NCBI GenBank assembly: GCA_022770425.1
Contig: JALEHY010000014.1
Span: 1-26,776 of the forward strand
DNA from: Parvimonas sp.
GTDB taxonomy: Bacteria; Bacillota; Clostridia; Tissierellales; Peptoniphilaceae
Reading direction: 5' to 3'
Length of the DNA stretch: 26,776 nucleotides
Within the stretch, counting starts at the first letter, position 1; every line of letters starts with the position of its first letter. The translations under genes and the position numbers were made by a program. Shown piece by piece: positions 14,452 to 22,037 of this stretch. Under the pieces are notes generated by a model. The model was given only the letters and a program-made list of their open reading frames with translations, was not told where the DNA came from and did no database searches.

Positions 14452-15714
14452 ATGGTAGGTATAGTTAATCCTTTGGAAAATGTTCAAAGAATTTTAAAAG
14501 AAGCGTGTGAAGTTTTAAATGTTGAAGAGGATTTGTACGAGATTTTAAAAGAGCCGGAAAGAACGATAGAGATAAATATTCCGGTTAAGATGGATAACGG
14601 TAAAGTAAAAGTATTTAAAGGTTATCGTGCACAACATTGTGATGTTATGGGACCTTATAAAGGTGGAATAAGATTTCATCATTCTGTAAATATAAATGAA
14701 ATAAAGGCTCTTTCTGTGTGGATGAGTTTAAAATGTTCTTCTGCACAACTGCCTTTTGGTGGGGGAAAAGGAGGCATTATTGTAAATGTAGACGAACTTT
14801 CTGAAAATGAATTAGAAAGATTGTCTCGTGGTTATGTAAGAGAAATTTATAAATACATTGGAGATAGATTTGACATTCCAGCTCCGGATGTTAATACTAA
14901 CGAAAAGATTATGGCTTGGATGTTAGATGAGTATATAAAACTTACAGGTAATAATGACTTGGGAACTTTTACCGGTAAATCGATAGAATTTGGTGGCTCT
15001 TATGGAAGAAAACAGGCTACCGGAGTCGGGGTTGCTCTTGTAACAAGAGAATGTCTTAAAAAATTAAAAATTGATGTAAAGAAATCAAAGATTGCAATTC
15101 AAGGATTTGGAAATGTAGGATTTTATACAGCAAAAAAATTGTATCAAATGGGAGCAACAATAGTTTCGATATCTGAGTATGACAGCGAAAAGGGCGTTTA
15201 TACAATATATAATGAAGAGGGATTTGATATAAATGAGTTACAAAGTCATTTTGAAAAGCATAAAACTTTGATAAATTTTAAGGGTACAAAGCTAATTTCA
15301 ATCTCTCAATTTTATTCACTTGATGTTGATGTAATGATACCTTGTGCACTTGAAAATTCGATAACGGAAACAGAGGCTGAAAATATTCGTGCAAAACTTA
15401 TTGTAGAGGGAGCGAACGGGCCTGTAAATTATTTGGCTGATAAGATTTTAGAAGAAAAAAATATTTTGGTTATTCCTGATATATTGGCTAATTCAGGTGG
15501 AGTTATTGCATCATATTTTGAGTGGATACAAAATATTTCGGGAATAGATATGACTGAAGATGATGTTTTAAACAGACTTGAGTATAAAATATTGTTTGCC
15601 TATGAAAATATTTGCGAAATACAAAAAAAATATAATACAACTGTAAGACTTGCAAGTTACATTTATTCTGTAAACAGATTATATAAATTATTAAAATTGA
15701 GATCAAGAATTTAA
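14452..15714 (+). CDS. NAD-type glutamate dehydrogenase
   Basis: A 420-residue Glu/Leu/Phe/Val dehydrogenase. Substrate-site motifs: 'GYRAQHCDVMGPYKGGIRFH', the active-site stretch 'QLPFGGGKGGI' (about 99-109) and 'PAPDVNT' (catalytic Asp). The Rossmann motif is 'IQGFGNVGFYTAK', followed by acidic residues in 'ISEYDSEKG', which fits NAD preference (inference). It interconverts glutamate with 2-oxoglutarate and ammonia; in an amino-acid fermenter it probably runs in the catabolic direction. GGAGAG at 14442-14447 serves ATG 14452. It is tightly linked to the ABC-F gene upstream and sits directly before glutamine synthetase. Length and motifs match the RocG/GudB class. Confidence 0.93.
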   Translation: MVGIVNPLENVQRILKEACEVLNVEEDLYEILKEPERTIEINIPVKMDNGKVKVFKGYRAQHCDVMGPYKGGIRFHHSVNINEIKALSVWMSLKCSSAQLPFGGGKGGIIVNVDELSENELERLSRGYVREIYKYIGDRFDIPAPDVNTNEKIMAWMLDEYIKLTGNNDLGTFTGKSIEFGGSYGRKQATGVGVALVTRECLKKLKIDVKKSKIAIQGFGNVGFYTAKKLYQMGATIVSISEYDSEKGVYTIYNEEGFDINELQSHFEKHKTLINFKGTKLISISQFYSLDVDVMIPCALENSITETEAENIRAKLIVEGANGPVNYLADKILEEKNILVIPDILANSGGVIASYFEWIQNISGIDMTEDDVLNRLEYKILFAYENICEIQKKYNTTVRLASYIYSVNRLYKLLKLRSRI

Positions 15715-15723
15715 TTAAAAGTA

Positions 15724-15752
15724 TTGACAATCATTAAAAAATATTTTATTAT
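15724..15752 (+). promoter_or_regulatory. Promoter of the glutamine synthetase gene
   Basis: Perfect TTGACA (15724-15729), a 17-base spacer and TATTAT (15747-15752), just after the gdh stop. Confidence 0.75.
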
Positions 15753-15778
15753 ATTAGTATAAATAAAAAAAGTTTTTT

Positions 15779-15831
15779 AAATTTGGTTTTTTTTTTCCGC
15801 ATTTGTGGGAATAAAAAAACCAATTTTTTTT
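15779..15831 (+). promoter_or_regulatory. Attenuator-like hairpin abutting the glutamine synthetase ribosome site
   Basis: TTGG plus a run of ten T and CC pairs with GGGAAT plus seven A and CCAA, giving about 16 bp with one mismatch and loop GCATTTGT, then eight T. AGGAGG starts one base after the T run. It has the form of an intrinsic terminator located inside the leader, so glnA transcription or translation may be controlled by termination. It could instead be the gdh terminator sitting after the new promoter. Confidence 0.65.
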
Positions 15832-15843
15832 AGGAGGAATTTT

Positions 15844-17913
15844 ATGGATAGAATTGAAAATTTTGGAAAATATACTTTTGATAAGAGAGCGATGAAAAAA
15901 AAGCTACCTTATCCTATATATTTAAAGTGGAAAAATACTGTGAGAAAAGAAGAAGCATTAGATAAGGATACTGCAGATATTATTGCTCATGCAATGAAGG
16001 AATGGGCAATTGAAAACGGAGCTACACACTATTGTCACTGGTTTCAACCTTTAAATGGTGTTACCGCTAAAAAACATGAGAGCTTTATTGATAAATCATT
16101 TGAAAATTTACCTATTGTGAGATTTTCAGGAGATGAACTTTTAAAAGGAGAACCTGACGCATCTTCTTTTCCAAACGGTGGAATGAGATCAACTTTTGAG
16201 GCAAGAGGTTATACATATTGGGATTGTACAGCAAATGCATTTATTATGGATAATATTTTATACATTCCTTCTATATTTGTTTCTTTTGACGGAGTAAGTT
16301 TAGATAAAAAATCTCCACTACTAAAAAGTATGGATTTTATTTCGGAACAAGCAACTGAATTGTATAATTTATTTTCTGATGAAAAAATATTCAGAGTTAG
16401 AATAAAAGTAGGACTTGAACAGGAATTTTTCTTAGTAGACAGAGATTTATATGAAAAAAGAACCGATCTAATAAATACCGGAAGAACTTTAGTTGGCGAT
16501 ATGCCTCCAAAGGATCAAGAAATATTGAACCATTATTTTGGGTCAATACCAACAAGAGTTATGGATTATTATAACAGCATAAATAAAAAATTGGAAGAAT
16601 TGGGAATTAATTCAAAAACAGAGCATAATGAAGTGGCTCCCGGACAATTTGAAGTTGCAATTTTATATGATAATGTAAATGTTTCGGTTGATAATAATCA
16701 AGTTGTTATGGAAGTGTTAAGAAAAACCGCTTATGAACATAATTTAGTTTGTTTATTACATGAAAAACCATTTAAAAGAGTAAACGGAAGCGGAAAACAC
16801 AATAACTGGTCTTTAGTTACAAATTATGGGAAAAATTTATTTAAGTTACCGAAAGATGATATTAACGATAAGGTAATTTTCGCAATTTTTATGGTTGCAA
16901 CTGTATGTGCTGTAAATAAATATTCATCACTTTTGAGAGTGTCTTCTTCAAGTGTAAGAAATGATTTAAGACTTGGAGGGGATGAGGCACCTCCTTCAAT
17001 AGTTTCAGTATATCTTGGAAATCAAATTGAAAATGTACTTTACAGCATTTTAGATATGGAAATAAAAAATGATATTAAACAAAATGAATTTAATATAAAT
17101 AATTTAGCATTTGCTCCAAGGGACACAGATGACAGAAACAGAACTTCTCCATTTGCGTACACCGGAGGAAAATTTGAATTTAGAATGCTTGGTTCAATGC
17201 AAAGTGCTGCGGATTGTAATATTGTTTTAAATACAATAGTCGGAGCAGAACTTAAATACATTTTAAATAGCATTAAAGATATTTCCGATAAGGAAAAAAG
17301 AATTTCAGAATGTAAAAAACTTTTGAGAAATATGCTAATTGAAAATGAAAGAGTACTTTTTTCAGGAGACAATTACTCTAATGATTGGGTTAAAGAGGCT
17401 GAAAAAAGAGGACTTCAAAACAGTAAGACTTATTTAGATGCACTATTATATGCAAAAGAATGTAAAGAGTATGAGGTACTTTTAGAAAACAATATATTAA
17501 ATGATTTAGAGCTTAATGCTATTTTTGATATATGTATTGAAGATGTTATAAGCACATACTTACTGGAAATGAAAACTTTAGTAAGTATGTTAAATAAAGA
17601 TATAATTCCTTCTTGTATGAAACAACTTTTGTTTGAACTTGGATTGAATGAAAAAGTAAAAAATGATAAAATTAATGAAAGAGTTGAGAAATTAAATAAT
17701 TCATTGAAATATTTACTTGAAAATATAGAAAGTTTTATAGAGTTTGAAAAAACATTGTCAAATGATAAATTAAAAAAAGCACAGATGTTACATGAATTTA
17801 TACCAAGTAAAATTGATGAAATAAGAAAAGTAAGTGATGAAGCAGAGTCTATTATTTCAAGAGAAAATTGGAATATCCCTACTTATGAGGAAATTTTTAG
17901 AGCATTAAATTAG
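15844..17913 (+). CDS. glnN: Glutamine synthetase type III
   Basis: The start is ATG 15844 with AGGAGG at 15832-15837; an earlier in-frame start would lie in the terminator-like hairpin. The product is 689 residues, close to the usual 690-730 of GS III. Motifs: 'FPNGGMRSTFEARGYTYWD', 'KVGLEQEFFLVDRD' (metal-binding Glu), 'EHNEVAPGQFEVA', 'HEKPFKRVNGSGKHNNWSL' (catalytic loop), 'DRNRTSPFAYTGGKFEFRM' and a helical C-terminal extension. It makes glutamine from glutamate, ammonia and ATP. It follows glutamate dehydrogenase and precedes CTP synthase, a glutamine user, by 9 bases, so glutamine supply and use are co-expressed. Regulation is probably through the leader hairpin. Confidence 0.95.
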   Translation: MDRIENFGKYTFDKRAMKKKLPYPIYLKWKNTVRKEEALDKDTADIIAHAMKEWAIENGATHYCHWFQPLNGVTAKKHESFIDKSFENLPIVRFSGDELLKGEPDASSFPNGGMRSTFEARGYTYWDCTANAFIMDNILYIPSIFVSFDGVSLDKKSPLLKSMDFISEQATELYNLFSDEKIFRVRIKVGLEQEFFLVDRDLYEKRTDLINTGRTLVGDMPPKDQEILNHYFGSIPTRVMDYYNSINKKLEELGINSKTEHNEVAPGQFEVAILYDNVNVSVDNNQVVMEVLRKTAYEHNLVCLLHEKPFKRVNGSGKHNNWSLVTNYGKNLFKLPKDDINDKVIFAIFMVATVCAVNKYSSLLRVSSSSVRNDLRLGGDEAPPSIVSVYLGNQIENVLYSILDMEIKNDIKQNEFNINNLAFAPRDTDDRNRTSPFAYTGGKFEFRMLGSMQSAADCNIVLNTIVGAELKYILNSIKDISDKEKRISECKKLLRNMLIENERVLFSGDNYSNDWVKEAEKRGLQNSKTYLDALLYAKECKEYEVLLENNILNDLELNAIFDICIEDVISTYLLEMKTLVSMLNKDIIPSCMKQLLFELGLNEKVKNDKINERVEKLNNSLKYLLENIESFIEFEKTLSNDKLKKAQMLHEFIPSKIDEIRKVSDEAESIISRENWNIPTYEEIFRALN

Positions 17914-17922
17914 GAGGAAAAG

Positions 17923-19527
17923 ATGAGTAAATTTATTTTTATTACAGGTGGAGTAGTTTCCGGAATCGGTAAAGGAATTTGTGGAGCCAGTATAGGCAGG
18001 CTTTTAAAAGACAGAGGACTTAGTGTTTTTATGCAAAAATTCGACCCTTATATAAATGTTGATCCGGGTACTATGAGTCCGTATCAACACGGAGAAGTTT
18101 TTGTTACAAAAGACGGCGCAGAAACGGATTTGGATTTAGGACATTATGAAAGATTTATAGATGAAGAATTGACTCAAAGAAGTAATGTTACCACAGGAAG
18201 AATTTACAGTGAAGTAATAAGAAAAGAACGTCGTGGGGATTATGGCGGTTCTACGGTACAAGTTATTCCTCATATAACTGACAGAATAAAATCTTATGTT
18301 TATAAAGCGGCGGAAGAAAGTAAAGCGGATATAATTATAACGGAAATCGGCGGAACTGTCGGAGATATAGAGTCTTTACCTTTTATTGAAGCGATAAGAC
18401 AAATTCACGCTGAAAATAAAAAAGAAGATGTTTTGTTTATTCATACTACATTAGTTCCTAAGATACCGGGTTCCGATGAATTAAAGACAAAACCTACTCA
18501 ACACTCATTTAAGGAACTTATGAGTCAAGGAATTAAGACAAATATAATTGTAGTCAGAAGTGAAGAAAAAATTTCAGAAGAAATAAAAAATAAAATCAGT
18601 CTTTTCTGCGATGTACCAAAAAGAGCAATAGTCCAATCGGAAAATGTTAATTTAATTTACGAAGTACCTTTAAAATTGCATGAACAAGGACTCGATGAAT
18701 ATATTTTGCATAAACTTTGTCTTTCAGGACAACCTGTTTTAAAAGATGATTGGAAAGTTATGATTGAAAATTTTAAAAATGTAAAAGATGAGTTGGAAAT
18801 AGGGCTTGTAGGAAAATACGTTCAGCTTCACGATGCATATCTTTCCGTGTCACAAGCATTAATAGATGCGGGTTACAGTAACGGGCATAAAGTTAATTTA
18901 CATTGGATAAATTCAGAAGAAATCACAGAGCAAAATTGTGAAGAAGTTTTAAAAGACTTAGACGGAATAATAGTTCCCGGTGGATTCGGAGGAAGAGGAA
19001 TTGAAGGAATGATTGCAACAAGTAAATATGCACGTGAAAAAAACATTCCTTACTTCGGAATTTGTCTTGGAATGCAAATTGCAATAATTGACATTGCAAG
19101 AAATCTTTGCGGACTTGAAGGTGCGGATTCAACACAAAAAGATCCGAATCCAAAATATCCTGTAATTGATCTTATGAAAAATCAAATAGATGTTGAAGAT
19201 ATCGGAGGAACTTTAAGACTTGGCAACTATGACTGCAAACTTTTAGAAAATTCAAAAGTTAAAGAGCTGTATAAAGAAGACATAATAAAAGAAAGACATA
19301 GACATAGGTACGAGTTTAATAATGACTTTAAAGAAGATTTGGAAAAAGAAGGAGTAATTTTTTCAGGAATTAATCCGGAACTTGGACTTGTAGAAATAAT
19401 AGAATATACAAAAACAGATTACTTTGTAGCTTGTCAATTCCATCCTGAGTTTAAATCAAGACCAAACAAAATTCATCCGCTTTTTAACGGATTTATAAAA
19501 GCGTCAATATGTAATAAAAACAAATAA
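17923..19527 (+). CDS. pyrG: CTP synthase (glutamine-hydrolysing)
   Basis: A 534-residue protein with the full two-domain layout. The N-terminal synthetase domain opens 'FIFITGGVVSGIGKG' (the usual form is VVSSLGKG, so a mild variant) and holds 'KFDPYINVDPGTMSP', 'HGEVFVTKDGAETDLDLGHYERF' and 'EIGGTVGDIES'. The C-terminal class I glutamine amidotransferase domain has 'GGFGGRG', nucleophile Cys in 'GICLGMQIA' (about residue 380), and the His-Glu pair in 'FHPEFKSRP'. It converts UTP to CTP using glutamine and ATP. The ribosome site TAGGAGG overlaps the end of glnN, so the two are co-transcribed. A terminator follows, and the accessory region begins right after it. Confidence 0.97.
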   Translation: MSKFIFITGGVVSGIGKGICGASIGRLLKDRGLSVFMQKFDPYINVDPGTMSPYQHGEVFVTKDGAETDLDLGHYERFIDEELTQRSNVTTGRIYSEVIRKERRGDYGGSTVQVIPHITDRIKSYVYKAAEESKADIIITEIGGTVGDIESLPFIEAIRQIHAENKKEDVLFIHTTLVPKIPGSDELKTKPTQHSFKELMSQGIKTNIIVVRSEEKISEEIKNKISLFCDVPKRAIVQSENVNLIYEVPLKLHEQGLDEYILHKLCLSGQPVLKDDWKVMIENFKNVKDELEIGLVGKYVQLHDAYLSVSQALIDAGYSNGHKVNLHWINSEEITEQNCEEVLKDLDGIIVPGGFGGRGIEGMIATSKYAREKNIPYFGICLGMQIAIIDIARNLCGLEGADSTQKDPNPKYPVIDLMKNQIDVEDIGGTLRLGNYDCKLLENSKVKELYKEDIIKERHRHRYEFNNDFKEDLEKEGVIFSGINPELGLVEIIEYTKTDYFVACQFHPEFKSRPNKIHPLFNGFIKASICNKNK

Positions 19528-19543
19528 ATTTACTCATTTATCA

Positions 19544-19575
19544 AAGAATACCCGATATAAAGGTATTCTTTTTTT
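19544..19575 (+). terminator. Rho-independent terminator of pyrG
   Basis: AAGAATACC / GGTATTCTT (9 bp), loop CGATATAA-type, then T7. It is the last clear host feature before the accessory region; 19576-19732 is AT-rich and holds no gene I can see. Confidence 0.85.
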
Positions 19576-19732
19576 GTACTGAAAAAATTTTTTAAATGAT
19601 TGTTTTTAAATATATTTTTCAAACTCTTTTTTACAATTTATTTCAAGTCTTTAATTAACCATTGTTTCAGATATTGTACTTTATAGCATGAAATTTATAG
19701 TTTTTATTATTTTTAATACAATTTAAAAGTAA

Positions 19733-20017
19733 TTAATTTTTACAATGTAATATCTTCTCACATAAATCCAGTCCTATTTGGTTTGCCTGCTCAGGTGTAG
19801 TTTCTCCTGGAGCAAATGCTTGGATTAGATGTCTTACCAAGATTTTTGCCTTAGAATTACACTCTTTTTTTGTCTGTTCAAATTCAAGATGTGCTGTTTT
19901 TGGATTGCAAGCAAAAGAGGAAATAAGGATTTTTTCATCGGTTTTATCTTCATTCATTATATAGTCTAAGGCTAAATAAAGTGTTTTTTCTATCGGATGG
20001 ATTTTTGTAACTGCCAT
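19733..20017 (-). pseudogene. Truncated MobA/VirD2-type relaxase (N-terminal 94 residues)
   Basis: The N-terminus 'MAVTKIHPIEKTLYLALDYI' and 'NEDKTDEKILISSFACNP', then 'LVRHLIQAFAPGETTPEQA', match the start of relaxases of Tn1549-like conjugative elements and IMEs. These proteins normally run to 400-600 residues and carry the metal-binding His triad after about residue 100. Here the frame ends at 94 (CEKILHCKN) before any His triad, so the nuclease is inactive. The ATG overlaps the stop of the mobC pseudogene, with GGAGG upstream. The break point near 19733 may be the edge of the inserted element. It is a remnant of a mobilizable element inserted behind pyrG. Confidence 0.8.
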
Positions 20018-20385
20018 TAAATTTCCTCCGTATCGCTTGTTCCTAAATTACCTAATTCATATAGTTTTTTACGAAGAAAGTAGATATCTTTTCCTTGTTT
20101 TTCTAAGAGTTTTTTCAAATCATTGATATCATCTTTGTAGATGATACTTGTTGAATTTACTCTTTTTGCAATCTGGTTGATACTACTTGTAATTCTTCCG
20201 ATATTTGTAGACATATCCTTAAAAACTTTCATATCAAGTACTAAAATATCTTTTTCTAGTATACACTTCATAATAAACTGACGAAGGGATTTACAACCGG
20301 AAAGTTCATATTTTTTGTTTAAAATTTCAAGTTAATCATCGGAAATCATAAGGTATATTCCGTTATTTGTTATTCTGTTTGCCAT
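20017..20385 (-). pseudogene. mobC: mobC-like relaxosome protein with a nonsense codon
   Basis: A normal start (ATG at 20385, complement; GGAGG at 20393-20397) gives 'MANRITNNGIYLMISDD', then TAA at codon 18 (20332-20334), then the same frame continues 'LEILNKKYELSGCKSLRQF' and on to the end, 123 codons in all. The C-terminal half 'RITSSINQIAKRVNSTSIIY' with 'DDINDLKKLLEKQ' is the MobC relaxosome-accessory signature, which nicks with the relaxase at oriT. The lesion is a single codon, perhaps GAA or CAA to TAA. An internal ATG at 20271 could still give an 84-residue product lacking the DNA-binding N-terminus. It precedes the truncated relaxase in the usual mobC-relaxase order. Confidence 0.8.
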
Positions 20386-20433
20386 AGTATAACCTCCAAA
20401 TTCATAGATATATTAAAAATTTACAAAAGAAAA

Positions 20434-20472
20434 AACCTGTAAAATCAAGTACAAACTTGATATACAGGTTTC
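20434..20472 (-). terminator. Terminator-like hairpin, better in - orientation
   Basis: Stem AACCTGTA + ATCAAGT against ACTTGAT + TACAGGTT, loop ACAA. On the - strand it is followed by TTTTTTC. Confidence 0.7.
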
Positions 20473-20884
20473 ATTTTTTCTATATTTCTTTGCCAAGAAA
20501 TCTCCTGTTAAGAGATGAAAATCTTATTTAAATTACAAAAATATTATAACACTTTTTGAAGAAAAATTCAATGAAATCGGGATTATATGTGAGTATTTTT
20601 TTGGAAAAAGTTCATATTGCAGTTAATAAAAAAGATGGTTTACACAGGGGTTTGGGCATTTCTCCAACAAGCTAAAATTGACGAACATAGTCCTATGAAA
20701 AAGCAAGGGCTATATTAATTTTTTTCGTAAGTGTATATGCACTTACTATGCTTTCTTTCATAGTTTTTTCGTCAATTACTATTATACCTTTTTAAGATGT
20801 TTTTTTAATATATTCTAGGTGGCTAATTTACAATATGGGGAAATTAGAATATATTTAAGTGTATATAAAGTTTATTATAAATGA

Positions 20885-20913
20885 TTTAAATGATATTATA
20901 TTTATGGTATAAT
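20885..20913 (+). promoter_or_regulatory. Promoter of the nucleotidyltransferase operon
   Basis: TATAAT at 20908-20913 with a weak -35 TTTAAA at 20885-20890 (17-base spacer). The predicted start near 20920 leaves only about 15 bases of leader before the TTG start codon. Confidence 0.5.
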
Positions 20914-20934
20914 AATAGTATAAAAATATAAGTT

Positions 20935-21765
20935 TTGATTAGTTCATTTAAATATATTATTTCAAAAATAAAAATTTATGAGGATGATATTATATATTTT
21001 GGTGGTTCTTTAATTGAAGGGTTAATTGATAAATATGCATGTGGTATGGGAAATAAATATTCAGATTTGGATATATTTATAATTCGTGATCATAATAAAT
21101 TTGAAGGTACAGAATGTGTATATGATGATAAGGTTCGAAAAACATTTTTTGTGGATTTGCCTGAGATTAATTTAGATGTTGAAGTTTTTGATAAAGAGTA
21201 TATTTTAAAAATAATAGGTGTTTTAAATACTTATAAACCTGATTTTAATGAGAAAGTTGAAAATATTTTTTCTAAAGATATCAAATTTAGAAATAATATT
21301 GATTCAATAAACGAATTTTTAACTAGATTTAAGAATTCTATCTGTGTAAAAAATGTTGAGAAGTATAATAATCTTATGAATGATGTTAAATTTGAAAAAT
21401 TTTTTCAAATATATAAAGACTCTAATTTGATTGGATTAAGAAGTCTTCATGATGATATTGTAGGTAATATTGACGCTAACCAAGTGGATGTTGCACTTTT
21501 TTCTGTTAGAAAAGCTATTTTAAAAGTTATATATTTCACGCTATATCATGAAAATATATTTTGTGATAGAGAAAAATGGGCAGTCTTAAAATTTAAAAAT
21601 CTTAGCAATATTAATGATAAATATAAAGAATTATATGATATTTATTATAAAATGTATTATACTGATTTAAGTAGTGTAGATAAATGTATGAATGACATAA
21701 AAGCGTCAATGAACTTTTGTAAGCGTTATTGTGAAAAAATATTGTTGGAGGACTTATTATTATGA
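20935..21765 (+). CDS. Nucleotidyltransferase-fold protein of a putative peptide-modification cluster
   Basis: A 276-residue protein. The only possible start that keeps the active site is TTG 20935; an in-frame TAA lies six bases upstream and no Shine-Dalgarno site is visible, so it may be read from a nearly leaderless mRNA. The polymerase-beta-type nucleotidyltransferase motif is complete: 'YFGGSLIEGL' (Gly23-Gly24-Ser25), then 'KYSDLDIFI' (Asp44, Asp46) and a third acidic residue in 'LDVEVFD' (Asp81/Glu83). Residues about 110-276 are helical, as in the C-terminal half of KNTase-like enzymes. The reaction would be transfer of a nucleotide to a small molecule, peptide or protein. Its ATGA overlap with a PqqD-like gene points to work on a peptide substrate; an antibiotic nucleotidyltransferase is the main alternative. 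Codon use is very AT-rich. Confidence 0.72.
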   Translation: MISSFKYIISKIKIYEDDIIYFGGSLIEGLIDKYACGMGNKYSDLDIFIIRDHNKFEGTECVYDDKVRKTFFVDLPEINLDVEVFDKEYILKIIGVLNTYKPDFNEKVENIFSKDIKFRNNIDSINEFLTRFKNSICVKNVEKYNNLMNDVKFEKFFQIYKDSNLIGLRSLHDDIVGNIDANQVDVALFSVRKAILKVIYFTLYHENIFCDREKWAVLKFKNLSNINDKYKELYDIYYKMYYTDLSSVDKCMNDIKASMNFCKRYCEKILLEDLLL

Positions 21766-22037
21766 TAAATAATTTAAATGAATTTGTTAGAAATGAATCT
21801 TTAGAGATTAGAAAATTTGGAGAACAGTTTTATTTGACTTGTTCTTCAGCATGTTTTGAGGTCAATGAAGTTGGTGCTGCTATTGTAAATGTTATTGGTA
21901 AAGACTTAACATTATTAGAATTATGTGAAAAAATTTCAAGAAAGTATAATTTTGATAGTATTGAAACAATTAAAGATGATGTATTATCATTTATTAATTT
22001 TTTAGAAGAAAATAATTTAGTTAGTTATGAACAATAG
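21762..22037 (+). CDS. PqqD-like protein (RiPP recognition element fold)
   Basis: A 91-residue protein. ATG 21762 overlaps the previous stop (ATGA) and has TGGAGG at 21746-21751, so translation is coupled. It has the PqqD pattern: two N-terminal strands ('SLEIRKFGEQFYLTCSS'), 'FEVNEVGAAIVNVIGKDLTLLELCEKISRKY', then 'IKDDVLSFINFLEENNLV' at the end. Such small winged-helix proteins bind the leader part of ribosomally made peptides and bring it to a modifying enzyme (PqqD, lasso B1 and the RRE parts of other systems). Here the natural partner is the nucleotidyltransferase. No precursor peptide is certain nearby. The fold call is good; the pathway is inferred. Confidence 0.78.
   Translation: MINNLNEFVRNESLEIRKFGEQFYLTCSSACFEVNEVGAAIVNVIGKDLTLLELCEKISRKYNFDSIETIKDDVLSFINFLEENNLVSYEQ

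Larger units (their letters stand above)
20398..20934. other. Non-coding stretch between mob remnant and cargo cluster
   Basis: It holds a strong hairpin at 20434-20472 (AACCTGTA..ATCAAGT / ACTTGAT.TACAGGTT). On the - strand this hairpin ends in a T run, so it would terminate a gene lost upstream of mobC. At 20672-20790 an imperfect long inverted repeat has outer arms AATTGACGAA / TTCGTCAATT and contains the inner hairpin GTAAGTG / CACTTAC. A 34-codon open frame at 20571-20675 has no ribosome site and I do not call it. The promoter of the nucleotidyltransferase gene closes the stretch. Confidence 0.6.

Noticed and set aside
20571..20675. 34-codon ORF before the nucleotidyltransferase as a precursor peptide
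   Set aside because: There is no ribosome site, no conserved leader-core pattern and no coupling to the operon promoter, and it runs into the inverted repeat. It is too weak to call.
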